64,000 nucleotides of DNA from Dendrophyllia cribrosa (taxonomy: Eukaryota > Cnidaria > Anthozoa > Scleractinia > Dendrophylliidae): NCBI GenBank assembly GCA_024195265.1, contig JAJLRJ010000009.1, positions 2,356,001 through 2,420,000 of the forward strand, read 5' to 3'. Under the pieces are notes generated by a model. It was not told where the DNA came from. It made no database searches and saw only the letters and a list, made by a program, of their open reading frames with translations. Below are positions 1-9,694 of the stretch, piece by piece; within the stretch, counting starts at the first letter, position 1; every line of letters begins with the position of its first letter. Position numbers and translations under genes: made by a program.

Positions 1-2
1 CC

Positions 3-482
3 TCTTCTCGGAGCAATACTGTAAAACCGAAATTCCACAAAGACATCCCGTTAAGTAATCATGATCTAATAAAATGGTGCAGATATTTAAACATCCCAAT
101 CAGTGATGTTCTGTCAAGGGATGAAAGAGTTCCACATAATCATAGCCAAGCATTATTTATTTACAATCTGGAACCTAGTTATATGGCAGGATCTCATTGG
201 GTTACAACTTATGTAAAAGACAACGTGATAAATTATTTTGACAGTTTTGGTATGCCTCCATTTCAAGAGATCGTAAATCATGCGAAAAGAAGGAATATGA
301 CACTGCTTCACCAAAACAACCAAATCCAAAACATAACAACGTCTACATGTGGCTACTTCTGTTTATACTTTCTGAACGAAATGAATAAGGGGAATTCGTA
401 TTATAATTTATTGCAAGTATTTGACATATATGATACAATGAAGAATGAGAGATTCCTCGAACATTATTTTAGAAATATCTAA
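3..482 (+). CDS. Adenain-like cysteine protease, 5' partial
   Basis: The reading frame is open from the window edge to the stop at 480-482, giving at least 159 residues; the first in-frame ATG at 183 is internal because conserved-looking sequence precedes it. The family cleaves virion proteins during assembly in adenoviruses and Polintons. The catalytic triad order is visible: His in GSHW, Asp in YFDSFG and Cys in STCGYFCLYFL, with a hydrophobic run after the Cys as in the ULP/adenain fold. The segment PLSNHDLIKW before the His matches the N-terminal part of this protease type. The length is near the family norm of about 200, so little should be missing upstream. The stop is followed within 15 bases by the next start codon. 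No break is visible in the part seen. Confidence 0.88.
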   Translation, partial: SSRSNTVKPKFHKDIPLSNHDLIKWCRYLNIPISDVLSRDERVPHNHSQALFIYNLEPSYMAGSHWVTTYVKDNVINYFDSFGMPPFQEIVNHAKRRNMTLLHQNNQIQNITTSTCGYFCLYFLNEMNKGNSYYNLLQVFDIYDTMKNERFLEHYFRNI

Positions 483-494
483 CTTATATATATA

Positions 495-656
495 ATGGTA
501 AAATCATATTGTGTTAGACAGAAGAAAGTCACTGAATGTGTTCCAGGAAGCGAACGATATGTGAAAACTAAAAATGGTCGAACTATGTTGAAATGCACTT
601 GCGCTGAATGTGGTATAACAAAAACCAAATTTATAAAACAAAAACAGGGAAACTAA
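495..656 (+). CDS. Small zinc-ribbon protein (DUF5679-like)
   Basis: A 53-residue ORF starting at an ATG directly after a TATATATA stretch (485-492). It has the look of DUF5679, a short zinc ribbon common in Polinton-type elements: a cysteine near the N terminus (YCVRQ), a central TKNGR turn and a C-terminal CAECG knuckle. The first knuckle keeps only one cysteine (C6, with Gln at position 9), while C36 and C39 remain, so metal binding may be impaired. The 3' end overlaps the PLA2-like frame by 49 bases. In relatives the zinc ribbon is, to my knowledge, often joined to the PLA2-like part, so the overlap may be the scar of a frameshift rather than two genes. Function is not established; a role in the virion or DNA binding is a guess. 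Confidence 0.7.
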   Translation: MVKSYCVRQKKVTECVPGSERYVKTKNGRTMLKCTCAECGITKTKFIKQKQGN

Positions 657-1282
657 TTGAGCCCTCACAAGATGGGGGCTTTTTAAATATAGAAGGTAGT
701 CACAGTCTTGGTGAAATAGCAGCTAAAAGCGCTTTAAAAGGTTTGTATAATTTAGGTAGAATCGGAGCATCAAAGGCAATTAAATCTGGTTATGCTAAAC
801 AAAAAATAAAAGGAATGGCTGATAAATATTTGGATCAAGCCTTAGATAGTTTAACTTCAGATATTAGTAAGAAACTAGATCCATTGCATAAAGGTAGTGG
901 GATTGATATTCATAAGGCCATTGGGAAGCTTCCGAAACCAAAAGGCGGTTGGACATTACCCGGCCATAAATATACTGGCCCATATAATGATTTAAAGAGT
1001 CAAGTGAAATATGACCCAACAACTGGCCAAATATTAGAAATATATGACCAACCTACAGGAAGAACTGATGAAATAGCAATGCAACATGATGTCGATTATT
1101 CAGTCTGCAAGGATGATAGGAAATGTAAAAATAAGGCAGACCGAAAAATGGTTCAAGCTTTAGACAACGTACCGTATAATGAAAGACAATGGGGGCATTG
1201 GTTGGCTAGAAACACGATTGATGTAAAACAAAAACTTGGATTAGGTGTTAAAAGGAAGTCAAAAAACGTAAAAAGGAGTTGA
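608..1282 (+). CDS. Phospholipase A2-like protein (parvovirus VP1u type)
   Basis: 224 residues as read from the ATG at 608, although that ATG lies inside the zinc-ribbon ORF and may not be a true start. Residues about 113-181 carry the signature of viral PLA2 domains: a calcium-loop-like segment YTGPYNDL (122-129), the catalytic dyad HD at H160-D161 in QHDVDY, and a downstream Asp (D178) in KADRKM. In parvoviruses such domains help virions leave endosomes; related domains occur in Polinton and adintovirus elements. The first 110 residues are Gly/Ala/Lys-rich and may be helical. The C terminus is basic (KRKSKNVKRS). The gene stop overlaps the start of the integrase frame. The key residues are intact, so the domain itself looks undamaged even though the frame upstream is doubtful. 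Confidence 0.75.
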   Translation: MWYNKNQIYKTKTGKLIEPSQDGGFLNIEGSHSLGEIAAKSALKGLYNLGRIGASKAIKSGYAKQKIKGMADKYLDQALDSLTSDISKKLDPLHKGSGIDIHKAIGKLPKPKGGWTLPGHKYTGPYNDLKSQVKYDPTTGQILEIYDQPTGRTDEIAMQHDVDYSVCKDDRKCKNKADRKMVQALDNVPYNERQWGHWLARNTIDVKQKLGLGVKRKSKNVKRS

Positions 1283-2223
1283 GTAATGATTGGGCTGAAC
1301 TCCTTGCAAATGAACTACATAAACCAATCAAACGGAAATTTCAAAAGAGACGTGTTATTGTTAATGGAATAGATGATATTTGGAGCGCTGACCTTGTAGA
1401 AATGCAGAAGTTTTCAAAATGGAATAAAGGATATAGATATTTGTTAAACATCATTGATGTGTTTTCAAAATTTGCTTGGAGCATTCCCATTAAAAATAAA
1501 ACCGGTAATACAATTACTGAATCATTTGATGATGTTATTAAAAAGTATAAAAGAAAACCGAAATATTTATGGGTAGACCAAGGGTCTGAATTCTATAATA
1601 AAACTTTCAAAGACTGGCTAAAGAAAAATAATATTGAGATGTATTCTACTTTCAATGAAGGTAAAGCTGTTGTTATTGAGAGATTTAACAGAACATTAAA
1701 ATCTAAAATGTGGAAACAATTTACAGCTCAAAATACAACACAATATTTAGACATGTTACCAAAACTATTAAATGAATACAACAGTACAAAGCATTCAAGT
1801 ATTAAAATGAAACCTATTGAAGCATCTATGAAAAAGAATGAAGGAACTGTTTATTTCAATCTATATGATACGGAACTATTATCATATAAACCAAAATTTA
1901 AAGTTGGTGATAAGGTTAGAATTTCAAAGTATAAACGGAATGTGTTCGACAAGGGTTATACACCAAACTGGACTGAAGAAGTGTTTACAGTCGATAAGAT
2001 ACAATACACAAACCCTATTACATATAAGTTAAAGGATCTTAATAATGAATCAATAGAAGGGTCATTTTATGAACCTGAATTACAATTAGCAAAACAGGAT
2101 GTATTCAGAATTGGCAAAGTCATTAGGAGGGATTACAAGAAAAAACAAGCTTTGGTATCATGGTCTGGTTATCCAAAAGAATTTAATTCATGGATACCGT
2201 TAAAAGATGTCAAAAATATATAA
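1279..2223 (+). CDS. Retroviral-type (DDE) integrase with C-terminal chromodomain
   Basis: A 314-codon frame, open from 1252. No ATG lies upstream in frame; the codon at 1279 is TTG and the first ATG (residue 42) is inside the catalytic core, so the true start may have mutated or the protein may continue from the preceding gene. The rve core shows the acidic triad D38 (SADLVEM), D100 (WVDQGSEF) and E134 (VIERFNRTLK). The C terminus (about 275-314) has a chromodomain pattern, with VSWSGYP and NSWIPL, which in related integrases is thought to steer insertion to chromatin marks. It joins the element ends to host DNA during Polinton integration. It follows the PLA2-like gene with a 4 bp overlap. 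Catalytic residues are intact. Confidence 0.93.
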   Translation: MSNDWAELLANELHKPIKRKFQKRRVIVNGIDDIWSADLVEMQKFSKWNKGYRYLLNIIDVFSKFAWSIPIKNKTGNTITESFDDVIKKYKRKPKYLWVDQGSEFYNKTFKDWLKKNNIEMYSTFNEGKAVVIERFNRTLKSKMWKQFTAQNTTQYLDMLPKLLNEYNSTKHSSIKMKPIEASMKKNEGTVYFNLYDTELLSYKPKFKVGDKVRISKYKRNVFDKGYTPNWTEEVFTVDKIQYTNPITYKLKDLNNESIEGSFYEPELQLAKQDVFRIGKVIRRDYKKKQALVSWSGYPKEFNSWIPLKDVKNI

Positions 2224-2237
2224 TGTTTATATATATC

Positions 2238-2546
2238 ATGAGTGGTATTAAGAAATATATTGAAAAAATAAATGTTCAAATTAATGAATGTGAAGATGAA
2301 TCAGACAATCTTCGTGATAAAATATACGATAATGAGCGTAGATTGGATATGTTACAATATAAAAAGAAATTATTGAAACTTTATCATAAAAAAATACATG
2401 AAATGGATGAAGATATAACATTGAAACAGTTATTGAATATTATCTGCAATGAGATAGAAAACAATAAATACGATGAGGAATGTAATGTGTTGAAACAAAC
2501 AAAAGTTGATAATATAGCTGAATTGAAAACTGAAATGAATATCTGA
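2238..2546 (+). CDS. Coiled-coil protein of the Polinton
   Basis: 102 residues from the ATG at 2238, chosen over an upstream in-frame ATG at 2190 because 2190 lies inside the integrase gene and because 2238 directly follows a TATATATAT stretch like the other genes of the element. The protein is highly charged, with heptad-like Leu/Ile spacing through about residues 8-55 (NVQINECEDESDNLRDKIYD and onward), suggesting a coiled coil. I do not recognise the family. Position between integrase and PolB suggests an accessory virion or regulatory protein, but no function can be assigned. Confidence 0.6.
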   Translation: MSGIKKYIEKINVQINECEDESDNLRDKIYDNERRLDMLQYKKKLLKLYHKKIHEMDEDITLKQLLNIICNEIENNKYDEECNVLKQTKVDNIAELKTEMNI

Positions 2547-2548
2547 AT

Positions 2549-2603
2549 ATAGTTTAAAAGATTCATAACTGGATCATTTGAATTCTCAACCATATTTAAA
2601 CGC
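2549..2603 (+). promoter_or_regulatory. Promoter-like repeat, copy 1
   Basis: A block of about 55 bases centred on ATTCTCAACCATA and ending in TTAAACGCA is repeated almost unchanged at 2901-2957. Each copy lies 35-45 bases upstream of a start codon (2638 and 3002), with a TATATA-like stretch in between. Two copies of a non-coding block at the same distance from two genes suggest a shared promoter element; this is inference from position. Confidence 0.5.
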
Positions 2604-2637
2604 ATATAAAGATAAAATAATATATAGTAATAATATA

Positions 2638-2886
2638 ATGGAAAAAGAAGTAATAATAAAAAGAGGTAGGGGGCGACCGCCTATATACCAAACCCAAGAA
2701 GCCAAAAAAGAAGCTATTAAAAGATCCAAAACTCGTTATATGTTAAACAAAGAGTGGTATTGCCGTGCATGTAATAACAATATCAACTACTCACTTGCTG
2801 GAAAATTCTGTCATTTGAAAACTAATAAACATATGGATAATATTAATAGGCAGATCCGTGAATTCGTTCATTTAAACACACAATAA
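2638..2886 (+). CDS. AT-hook and C2H2-type zinc-finger protein
   Basis: 82 residues from the ATG at 2638. An upstream in-frame ATG at 2578 falls inside the promoter-like repeat, so 2638 is preferred. Residues 8-15 (KRGRGRPP) form an AT-hook, which binds the minor groove of AT-rich DNA. Residues 42-65 form one zinc finger: C42-x2-C45-x13-H59-x5-H65, with the wide C-to-H spacing of plant- and virus-type fingers. A basic helix lies between. The protein most likely binds DNA and may regulate the element's own genes or aid DNA packaging. It sits between two copies of the promoter-like repeat, immediately upstream of PolB. Intact as read. Confidence 0.7.
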   Translation: MEKEVIIKRGRGRPPIYQTQEAKKEAIKRSKTRYMLNKEWYCRACNNNINYSLAGKFCHLKTNKHMDNINRQIREFVHLNTQ

Positions 2887-2900
2887 AAACTAAGAAATAT

Positions 2901-2957
2901 ATAGTTTAATGGATCCATGATTGGATCACTTAAATTCTCAACCATACTTAAACGCAC
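2901..2957 (+). promoter_or_regulatory. Promoter-like repeat, copy 2
   Basis: Second copy of the block at 2549-2603, about 45 bases upstream of the PolB start at 3002. It shares the AGTTTAA, TTGGATCA, ATTCTCAACCATA and TTAAACGCA segments in the same order. A TATA-like stretch (TATAGTATATAAA) follows just before the ATG. Confidence 0.5.
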
Positions 2958-3001
2958 CAACTGAATACATATAAAGAATTATCTATACTATAGTATATAA
3001 A

Positions 3002-6000
3002 ATGAACAAGATCGATCTTGAGAAACTTAGTAAATCAGAACTAATCAAATTGCTTTTAAAGCAACAGAAGAAAAAGCCTGAAATTATCATCGTAGATGAT
3101 ACCAAACCAGTTCCAACACCAAGGAGGCCTATTCCAACACCTCGCAAGAGTGTAAAACCAAACCAATCACCAAGACAAACAGTAAAAGAATTGGTTGACT
3201 ATTTTGAGAGGAAAAGATTACCACCCCCACCTTCTGAATGGTTAGAAGAAATAGAACAATTAAAAAAGACACCAATTCCTACACCAAGGACTAAAAAAAC
3301 AGTTAAACCTGTACCAGCTCCAAGGACTAAGATAGAGCAAACAAACAAAGCTCTAAAAGGTTATACTAAATCCTTCGAAATTACATTAAAGAATAATAAA
3401 GACCCTTTAACACAATTACAACAAACAAGAAAAGGTATTGAAAACCATTTTAAAACCCTACTAAGTGATACAAAAGGAATTAAATTTGTTGAAACACTAA
3501 AGGTCACATTTGAGAAACTAGCTGGTGATGAAATAGTGCCTAAGACTGCATATTTTAACAGTGTGGCTCAGACGATTATTAACCACATAGAAATCGCTGA
3601 AGCGTTACAATTGTCTAAACAACAGATATTAAATAGTGTAGCTCAATGGATTTCTGAGGGTTCTGGATGGACAATAAGATCTATTGACAACCACTATAAT
3701 AATATTGTTAAATACGAACCATTAAAGGGATCATCTTACATTCAATTACCTTCAGAACTAAGAAATAGTGCTAAGGGATTGATAAACATGAAAAATAAAG
3801 ACAATGAGTGTTTTAGATGGTGTCATATAAGGTACTTGAACCCTCAAGACAATTATCCACAGAGAATCAAAAAAGTCGACAAAGATTTTATTGAAAAATT
3901 AGATTACTCTGGAATTCAATTCCCAGTGACTGTCAAACTGTATAATAAAATAGAAACACAAAATGAAATCAATATCAATGTATTCGGTTATGAGGAAAAG
4001 CAACCATATCCTATCTATGTATCCAAAGAAAAGTACGAAGATCATATGAACTTGTTATTGATCATAGAAAACGAAAACAAACATTATGTATTAATAAAAG
4101 ACTTCAATAAATTCATGTACAATCAGACGAAACACGAACACAGAAAACATTTTTGCATGCATTGTCTACAATGCTTCAGTTCTGAAACAATCCTTAATAA
4201 TCATAAAGAAAACTGTATTGTAATTAATGGTAAACAAGCTGTAAAAATGCCTGAAAAAGATAATAACATATTAAAATTTAACAATTATCATAAACAGTTA
4301 GCTGTTCCATTTGTAATCTATGCTGATTTTGAGGCTATTACAGAAAAAGTACAAGGATGTCAACCAAACAATGTTAAATCATATACTGAATCATATCAAA
4401 AACATAAAGACTGTGGATATGGATACAAAGTTGTCTGTTGCTATGATGATAAATACAGTAAACCAGTTCAGGTTTATAGAGGCGAAAGAGCTGTATACAA
4501 ATTCATGGAAGCTATGCTGGAGGAAGTTAAATATTGTAAGAAGGTTATGAAAAAAGAATTCAATAAACCATTAAGAATGACCAAAGACGATGAAGAAGAA
4601 TTCCAAAAAGCTGATAAATGCCACATATGCGAGAAAGAATATAACAAAACCGATCTAAGAGTAAGAGATCACTGTCATATCACTGGTCAGTACAGAGGAT
4701 CCGCTCATCAAGATTGTAATTTAAAACTCAGAATAAAACCAGAAGAAATTAAAATACCTGTGATATTCCATAATCTCCGTGGGTATGACTCTCATTTCAT
4801 CATGCAAGAGATTGGTGAAATAGTCAAGAAGCATACATATACAAATAAAAAAGGTGGAAAATGTCAAATGAATATCAATGCAATTCCGAATAATATGGAA
4901 AAGTATATGGCTTTCATGTTGGGTAATCACTTAACCTTTCTCGATAGTTTCCAATTCATGAGCTCTGGTTTGGAAAAACTAGTGAGTAATCTACCAAGAA
5001 AATCATTAAAATATACCTCTCAAAAATTCTAAGGTAAAAAGCTTGATCTGATGGCTAGAAAAGGAGTGTATCCATATGACTTCATGGATAGCTTTGAAAA
5101 GTTCAATGAAAAACTGCCATCAAAAGAAGAATTTTACAGCATATTGAATGATGAACATATATCAAATGAAGATTACAAACATGCTCAAAATGTGTGGAAT
5201 ACCTTCAATCTTCAAAATATGGGTGAATACCATAATTTATATCTTAAATCTGATATCCTTTTGCTGGCTGATGTGTTTGAAAACTTTAGAAAGACCTGTC
5301 TAGAATACTACAAATTAGATCCATGTCATTATTTCACATCTCCAGGTTTGTCTTGGGATGCTATGCTTAAAATGACTGATATCAAATTAGAACTTATAAC
5401 TGATATTGACATGTTTCAATTTATCGAAAAAGGAATGCGTGGTGGAATAAGCTACATTGCCAATAGGTATGGTAAAGCAAACAATAAATACATGAAAACA
5501 TATGATGAGAAGGTGCCCTCAAAGTATATAATGTATCTGGATGCTAACAATCTATATGGTTGGGCTATGTCACAATACCTACCTACTGGCGGTTTTAGAT
5601 GGATGACACAAAAACAGATCGATAAGATAGACCTAGCTAAGTATAAAGAAGATAGTGAGAAGGGTTTGATACTGGAAGTAGATTAAGAGTATCCTGAAGG
5701 GTTACACAATCTTCATAATGACTACCCGCTAGGGCCGGAAAAGGTTAAAGTAACTGAGAGTATGTTGTCTGGGTATTGTAAAAACATCGCGAAGAAATAT
5801 AAAATATCAACTGGTTTAGTTCATAAATTGATACCAACCTTGAAGAACAAAGAAAAATACGTGCTCCATTATAGGAACCTTCAATTATACACTGATCTTG
5901 GTTTGAAAATAACTAAAGTCCATCGAGTACTAGAGTTTGATCAATCTCCTTGGTTAAAACAGTATATCGACTTTAATACAGAAAAAAGGAAGAACGCAAA

Positions 6001-6805
6001 AAATGCTTTTGAAAAAGACTTCTTTAAACTTATGAATAACTCTGTATTTGGTAAAACGATGGAAAATATTAGAAAGCGAGTAGATGTAAGACTAATCACC
6101 GATGAAAAAAAACTATTGAAATATGCCAGTAAACCAACGTATGTTAGTAGTAAGATCTTCAACGAAAATCTAGTAGCTGTGCATAAGATCAAAGAAACAC
6201 TTACCCTAAACAGGCCGGCATATGTGGGTATGTGCATCTTAGATTTAAACAAGACGTTAATGTACGATTTCCATTATAACTACATTAAAAAGAAATATGA
6301 AGACAAAGCCAAGTTACTCTTCACAGACACAGACAGCTTGACCTATGAAATCGAAGCTGAAGATGTATACCAAGACTTTTGGAATGATAAAAATAAATTC
6401 GATAACAGTGACTACCCTGAAAGCTCACCGTATTTTGATAAGACAAATAAAAAAGTTATTGGCAAATTCAAAGATGAAGCCGCAGGAGTTCCTATTTGTG
6501 AATTCATCGGTCTACGATCGAAAATGTATAGTTATATAAAAGACAACCAAAAAGGAGGAAAGACTGCTAAGGGAATCAAAAAGAATATTATCAAAAATAA
6601 TATCAAGCATCAAGATTATAAAGAAACGTTATTAGGAAATAAACAGATGCATCACACTATGAAAACAATAAGAAGTCAAAACCATCAATTAGGAAGTTAT
6701 GAAATCAATAAAGTATCACTCAGCTGTTTCGATGACAAAAGATATATACTGGAAGATGGTATAAATTCATATGCTTATGGACATTATAAAATGAAAAAGA
6801 ATTAA
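3002..6805 (+). pseudogene. Protein-primed family B DNA polymerase, two in-frame stops
   Basis: One reading frame runs from the ATG at 3002 to the stop at 6803-6805 (1,267 codons) but is interrupted by TAA at 5030-5032 (codon 677) and TAA at 5684-5686 (codon 895). Polintons use this enzyme to copy their genome from a protein primer. Visible parts in order: a Pro-rich N terminus with PTPR repeats (about 35-115), a C2H2 finger (about 386-402), Exo I DFE (442-444), an HNH/endonuclease VII-like insert with CHICEK and DHCHITG (about 540-573), Exo II FHNLRGYDSH (about 589-598), then after the first stop Exo III YLKSD, motif A DANNLYGWAM (about 846-855), and after the second stop motif B NSVFGKTMEN (about 1013) and motif C DTDS (1109-1112). 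All catalytic motifs survive. The frame stays the same across both stops and there are no indels, so the damage is two point changes and looks recent. Full-length enzyme cannot be made without readthrough. Confidence 0.93.
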
Positions 6806-6950
6806 ATCAAAAATAACTTTCCTTAATTCAATCCTGTGTAGACTTCCTGTGTTTCCGAGAATTGTATCACGCAATGAAATAAACGCACTTTGTTTTAATT
6901 AACATATAGTATTATTTGATTTTTCTATATTTTTTAATCCAACAGATGGG

Positions 6951-7025
6951 AAGTAGTTAAGACTTGGCATGGTATCAGATCAGTTTTGCAAAACTGATCT
7001 GGTACCGCCAAGTCCTTAACTACTA
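6951..7025. repeat. Near-perfect palindrome at the right end of the Polinton
   Basis: A stretch of about 74 bases in which the left arm (AGTAGTTAAGACTTGGC onward) and the right arm (ending GCCAAGTCCTTAACTACT) are almost exact reverse complements, meeting at TTTTGCAAAA. As single-stranded DNA it would fold into one long hairpin. It lies 146 bases after PolB. Both arms begin with AGT when read inward, which resembles Polinton ends, so this may be the terminal inverted repeat region or two joined ends; that reading is inference. Confidence 0.65.
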
Positions 7026-7832
7026 AAATGTAAGGGGCCGATACTTATCTTGCAACAAAGACAGCCTTTTAATTTTTTGAGTTAGTGAGTTTTTTGACGG
7101 CATAACTAAACATTCTAAAGACGTAAGAGCTAATCTTAGTTCTATGAGTGAAATAAGCATATTTAAGACATAGCTTTTCATCGCATCAACTGAAATCTAG
7201 TGAAGCAAAGAGGATGAAACCTTCAAAGAATGTAGTTTTATGGTTCATGAATAATATATGGTAACAAATATTGTTTCAATTTGTCAGGAAAACACTGGCA
7301 TCGACGAATTAACAGAAAGTAATGCGAATTTTCACATTTTTGATGAAAAATATTCAACCCAAATTTATTCGAAAACGCTCTCAAAGAATTTTTTTAAACT
7401 TTGCAGACTATAAGAGGCGTACAATCGTTTTAAACGTTTAGGTCTAGATGTTGAAAAAATTACTAATATGCAAAAACCATGATGTCATCAGATCGTTGTT
7501 ATGGTAAAACCGATGCCAATCAAATCTAATTTTTTTGGAAAGTTCATTTCATCTCTAGCATGTGTGAAGCAGCTTGTCTAACCGAGCTTTTATTTTTAGA
7601 ATATCGTTACGCAATGTATGTACGTGAATTTGCCCTTATAGGTAACGTTACCAATGCTAGTGTTTAAGGAATATGTGAATGATATTTTGAAAGATGACTG
7701 AATAGTATTTCCGGAAATCAATGGTTGTAAATGAATATTTTTTTTTCAGTTGAGGCAATGAAGTGGTTATATTTAAGTAGTTTGTGAAGTTGTTTAGTGT
7801 CATTCAAGTAATACATGTATATCAAACATGAG
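7026..7832. other. Non-coding flank, nothing recognised
   Basis: AT-rich sequence with no credible reading frame on either strand. It contains ordinary short A/T runs only. It may include the true right end of the Polinton. Confidence 0.5.
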
Positions 7833-7946
7833 AAACAGTGTTTCATCACAAGATCAAACACTGAGAAGAGAGTTGAAAATACGACGCGTAGCGGAGTATT
7901 TTTGATGAACTTCGAGGTGTTTGATCTTGTGATGAAATACTGTGTT
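7833..7946. mobile_element. Foldback element
   Basis: Arms of about 40 bases containing TTTCATCACAAGATCAAACA and its reverse complement TGTTTGATCTTGTGATGAAA flank a loop with GACGCGTAGCG. Typical of short non-autonomous inverted-repeat elements. Confidence 0.7.
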
Positions 7947-8076
7947 GAATGTTTGATCTTACTTCTCAAACAAAATGATTTTAGAAGGAGAAATTAAGGA
8001 TGCAAAAATGAGTGTTTCATCTGATTTCCAAACGCTTATTAGACATTAATTTCCTTTGTATTTTATTCATGAATTA

Positions 8077-8664
8077 TTACAGCGGTTACCATTAACACGC
8101 GACCTATCGCTCTTCATCCCAGAAGGTCAAACTTGAGTTTGGTGGACGTCAATCAAAGAAAAGCCGTTAACATTGTTTGTTTTTATTTTTAATTTCGACT
8201 GGATTCCGAACAATTTTACCAAAAAGAAATAGTAAACACTTTAAAACAACAAATTTCAAAGGCAAGTACAGTTTAAAAGAGAAGATTTCATTCAATATGA
8301 TATAAAAACTAGTGATTCGTGCAGCCGCGGCTTTATGAGTTGTGATCCGCCTACTATTCATCATGCATCACCGAGTTGAAAATTATCACCTTCGGTGAAA
8401 TTTAAAAGTTTTATTCTAAAAATACGGTTTCTACAAACAGCATGTTTTCTTTTTGTTTAAACTGGCTTGATAGTCGAGTTTGATTAAGTTTTACGTTCTC
8501 TCAGCGGGTAAAATTGTCGATTTTTAGCTCTGTTTGCTTGAAATCCTGTCAGAGTCTAAAATAATTTTTAACGGCTTTTCTTTAATCGACGTCCACTAAA
8601 ACTGCTCAACTTTATCCGACAGTTTTGAAGGCTGTGGGTCGCGTGTTATGGGTAACCGCTGTAA
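8077..8664. mobile_element. MITE, TIR CAGCGGTTACC, probable TA target duplication
   Basis: Ends TTACAGCGGTTACC and GGTAACCGCTGTAA are perfect inverted copies, and the similarity continues inward for about 95 bases (ACACGCGACC, GGACGTC, AAAAGCCGTTAA on both arms). If the element starts at CAG, both sides are flanked by TA, as for Tc1/mariner. No transposase is encoded. Confidence 0.75.
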
Positions 8665-8848
8665 TGAGTTTGAGAAGATTTATTTGAACAATTAGTGAAC
8701 ATGAAGTTCAGAAGTAATTTATTTTTACACATGAATTTTGCGTGACTAATGCACATGGGACTCGCGGTCGCTTGTTTACATAAAATAAACCATGTTCATC
8801 CCCGGTCTTCAAGTCAAGGCGACAAACAAATGGTTACATCGTCCTTAA

Positions 8849-9690
8849 GGTGGTTCCTTCGGGTATTTTGGCCGCGCGAGAACTGGGAACGAATGGCGCG
8901 AGCTTTAAATGTCAACAAGTCAAAAAAAAACATGGAGGCTTAATGCGAGTTTGCAATTTGGGAACAGTAATCCAGGGCAGATAGAGTAAAATATACACCC
9001 CTTGAAAAAAATCTGTGCTTTCTTCGACACCAAACGACTAAACATGAAGACCGCGGTGCGTCCGGTCGCTTCCAGAAAGCGGAAAGGACTCACTGCATCG
9101 CTCAAACCTCGCGCGTGATTTTCGAAAGTTCACGCATGCTCAAATAGCGATCTTGGCGAATTCCTATTGTTACGATGTAATTGTTGTGGGGGGCGAAAAT
9201 AGAAACTTTCCTCTGGAATATCTTGAAATTCGTTCGATGAAATTCCGTGAAATTTGGCATAGAGATAACATATTTTAGTTTTCTTTAGTGCACGTTAATC
9301 GTAAAATTTTATACGGCGAATTTTTAAACAGGGACAAAATACACAAATTGGCAAGTAGCGAAGAAACTACCTTTGTAACCCCTATTTTTTTCGTCAGGGC
9401 AAGTTTCATCTGGACAGGCTCTGCATGATGCGAAATTTTTGGAGGATTTCACCGAAGGAAATTGAAGAACATTCTGAAGAAAACCCTGAAAAGCGTCCGT
9501 GTTTGGGCAGTTGTAATTTCATAGTTCAAATCATTATCTTAACAGCGATGATTGTAGAACACATTTTGGTCATCGCTCATTACAGTTTGTTAGCTTTCAG
9601 TGAACTGGAAGTCAGAAGTCAGAGAAAAATCGGCTTTCGAAAAGTAACGCTCGCGCGCCATGTTATCAGCAATAACCCTATGGAGCCACC
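8849..9690. mobile_element. Possible piggyBac-like MITE with TTAA duplication
   Basis: Short terminal repeats GGTGGTTCC and GGAGCCACC (one mismatch as inverted copies) are each flanked directly by TTAA, at 8845-8848 and 9691-9694. TTAA duplication is typical of piggyBac. The interior has no recognisable protein. The short TIR leaves some doubt. Confidence 0.45.
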
Positions 9691-9694
9691 TTAA

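Larger units (their letters stand above)
1..7024 (+). mobile_element. Polinton/Maverick (adintovirus-like), right-hand part
   Basis: A run of closely packed plus-strand genes in the set typical of Polintons: adenain-like protease, small zinc-ribbon and PLA2-like proteins, retroviral-type integrase and protein-primed PolB. Genes are separated by only tens of bases, have no introns and are AT-rich, unlike the spliced, sparse host genes to the right. The capsid and packaging ATPase genes expected of the family would lie left of base 1. The right boundary is put at the end of a palindrome at 6951-7025, because no coding sequence follows and host-type repeats begin soon after; the exact end and the 6 bp target duplication cannot be confirmed without the left terminus. 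Two stops in PolB and a frame break around 608-656 show that the copy is decaying. Identification is firm; the right boundary is an inference. Confidence 0.9.

Noticed and set aside
5030..5686. Alternative genetic code reading TAA as an amino acid in PolB
   Set aside because: Neighbouring Polinton genes and all host genes use TAA as a stop; two point mutations explain the data.
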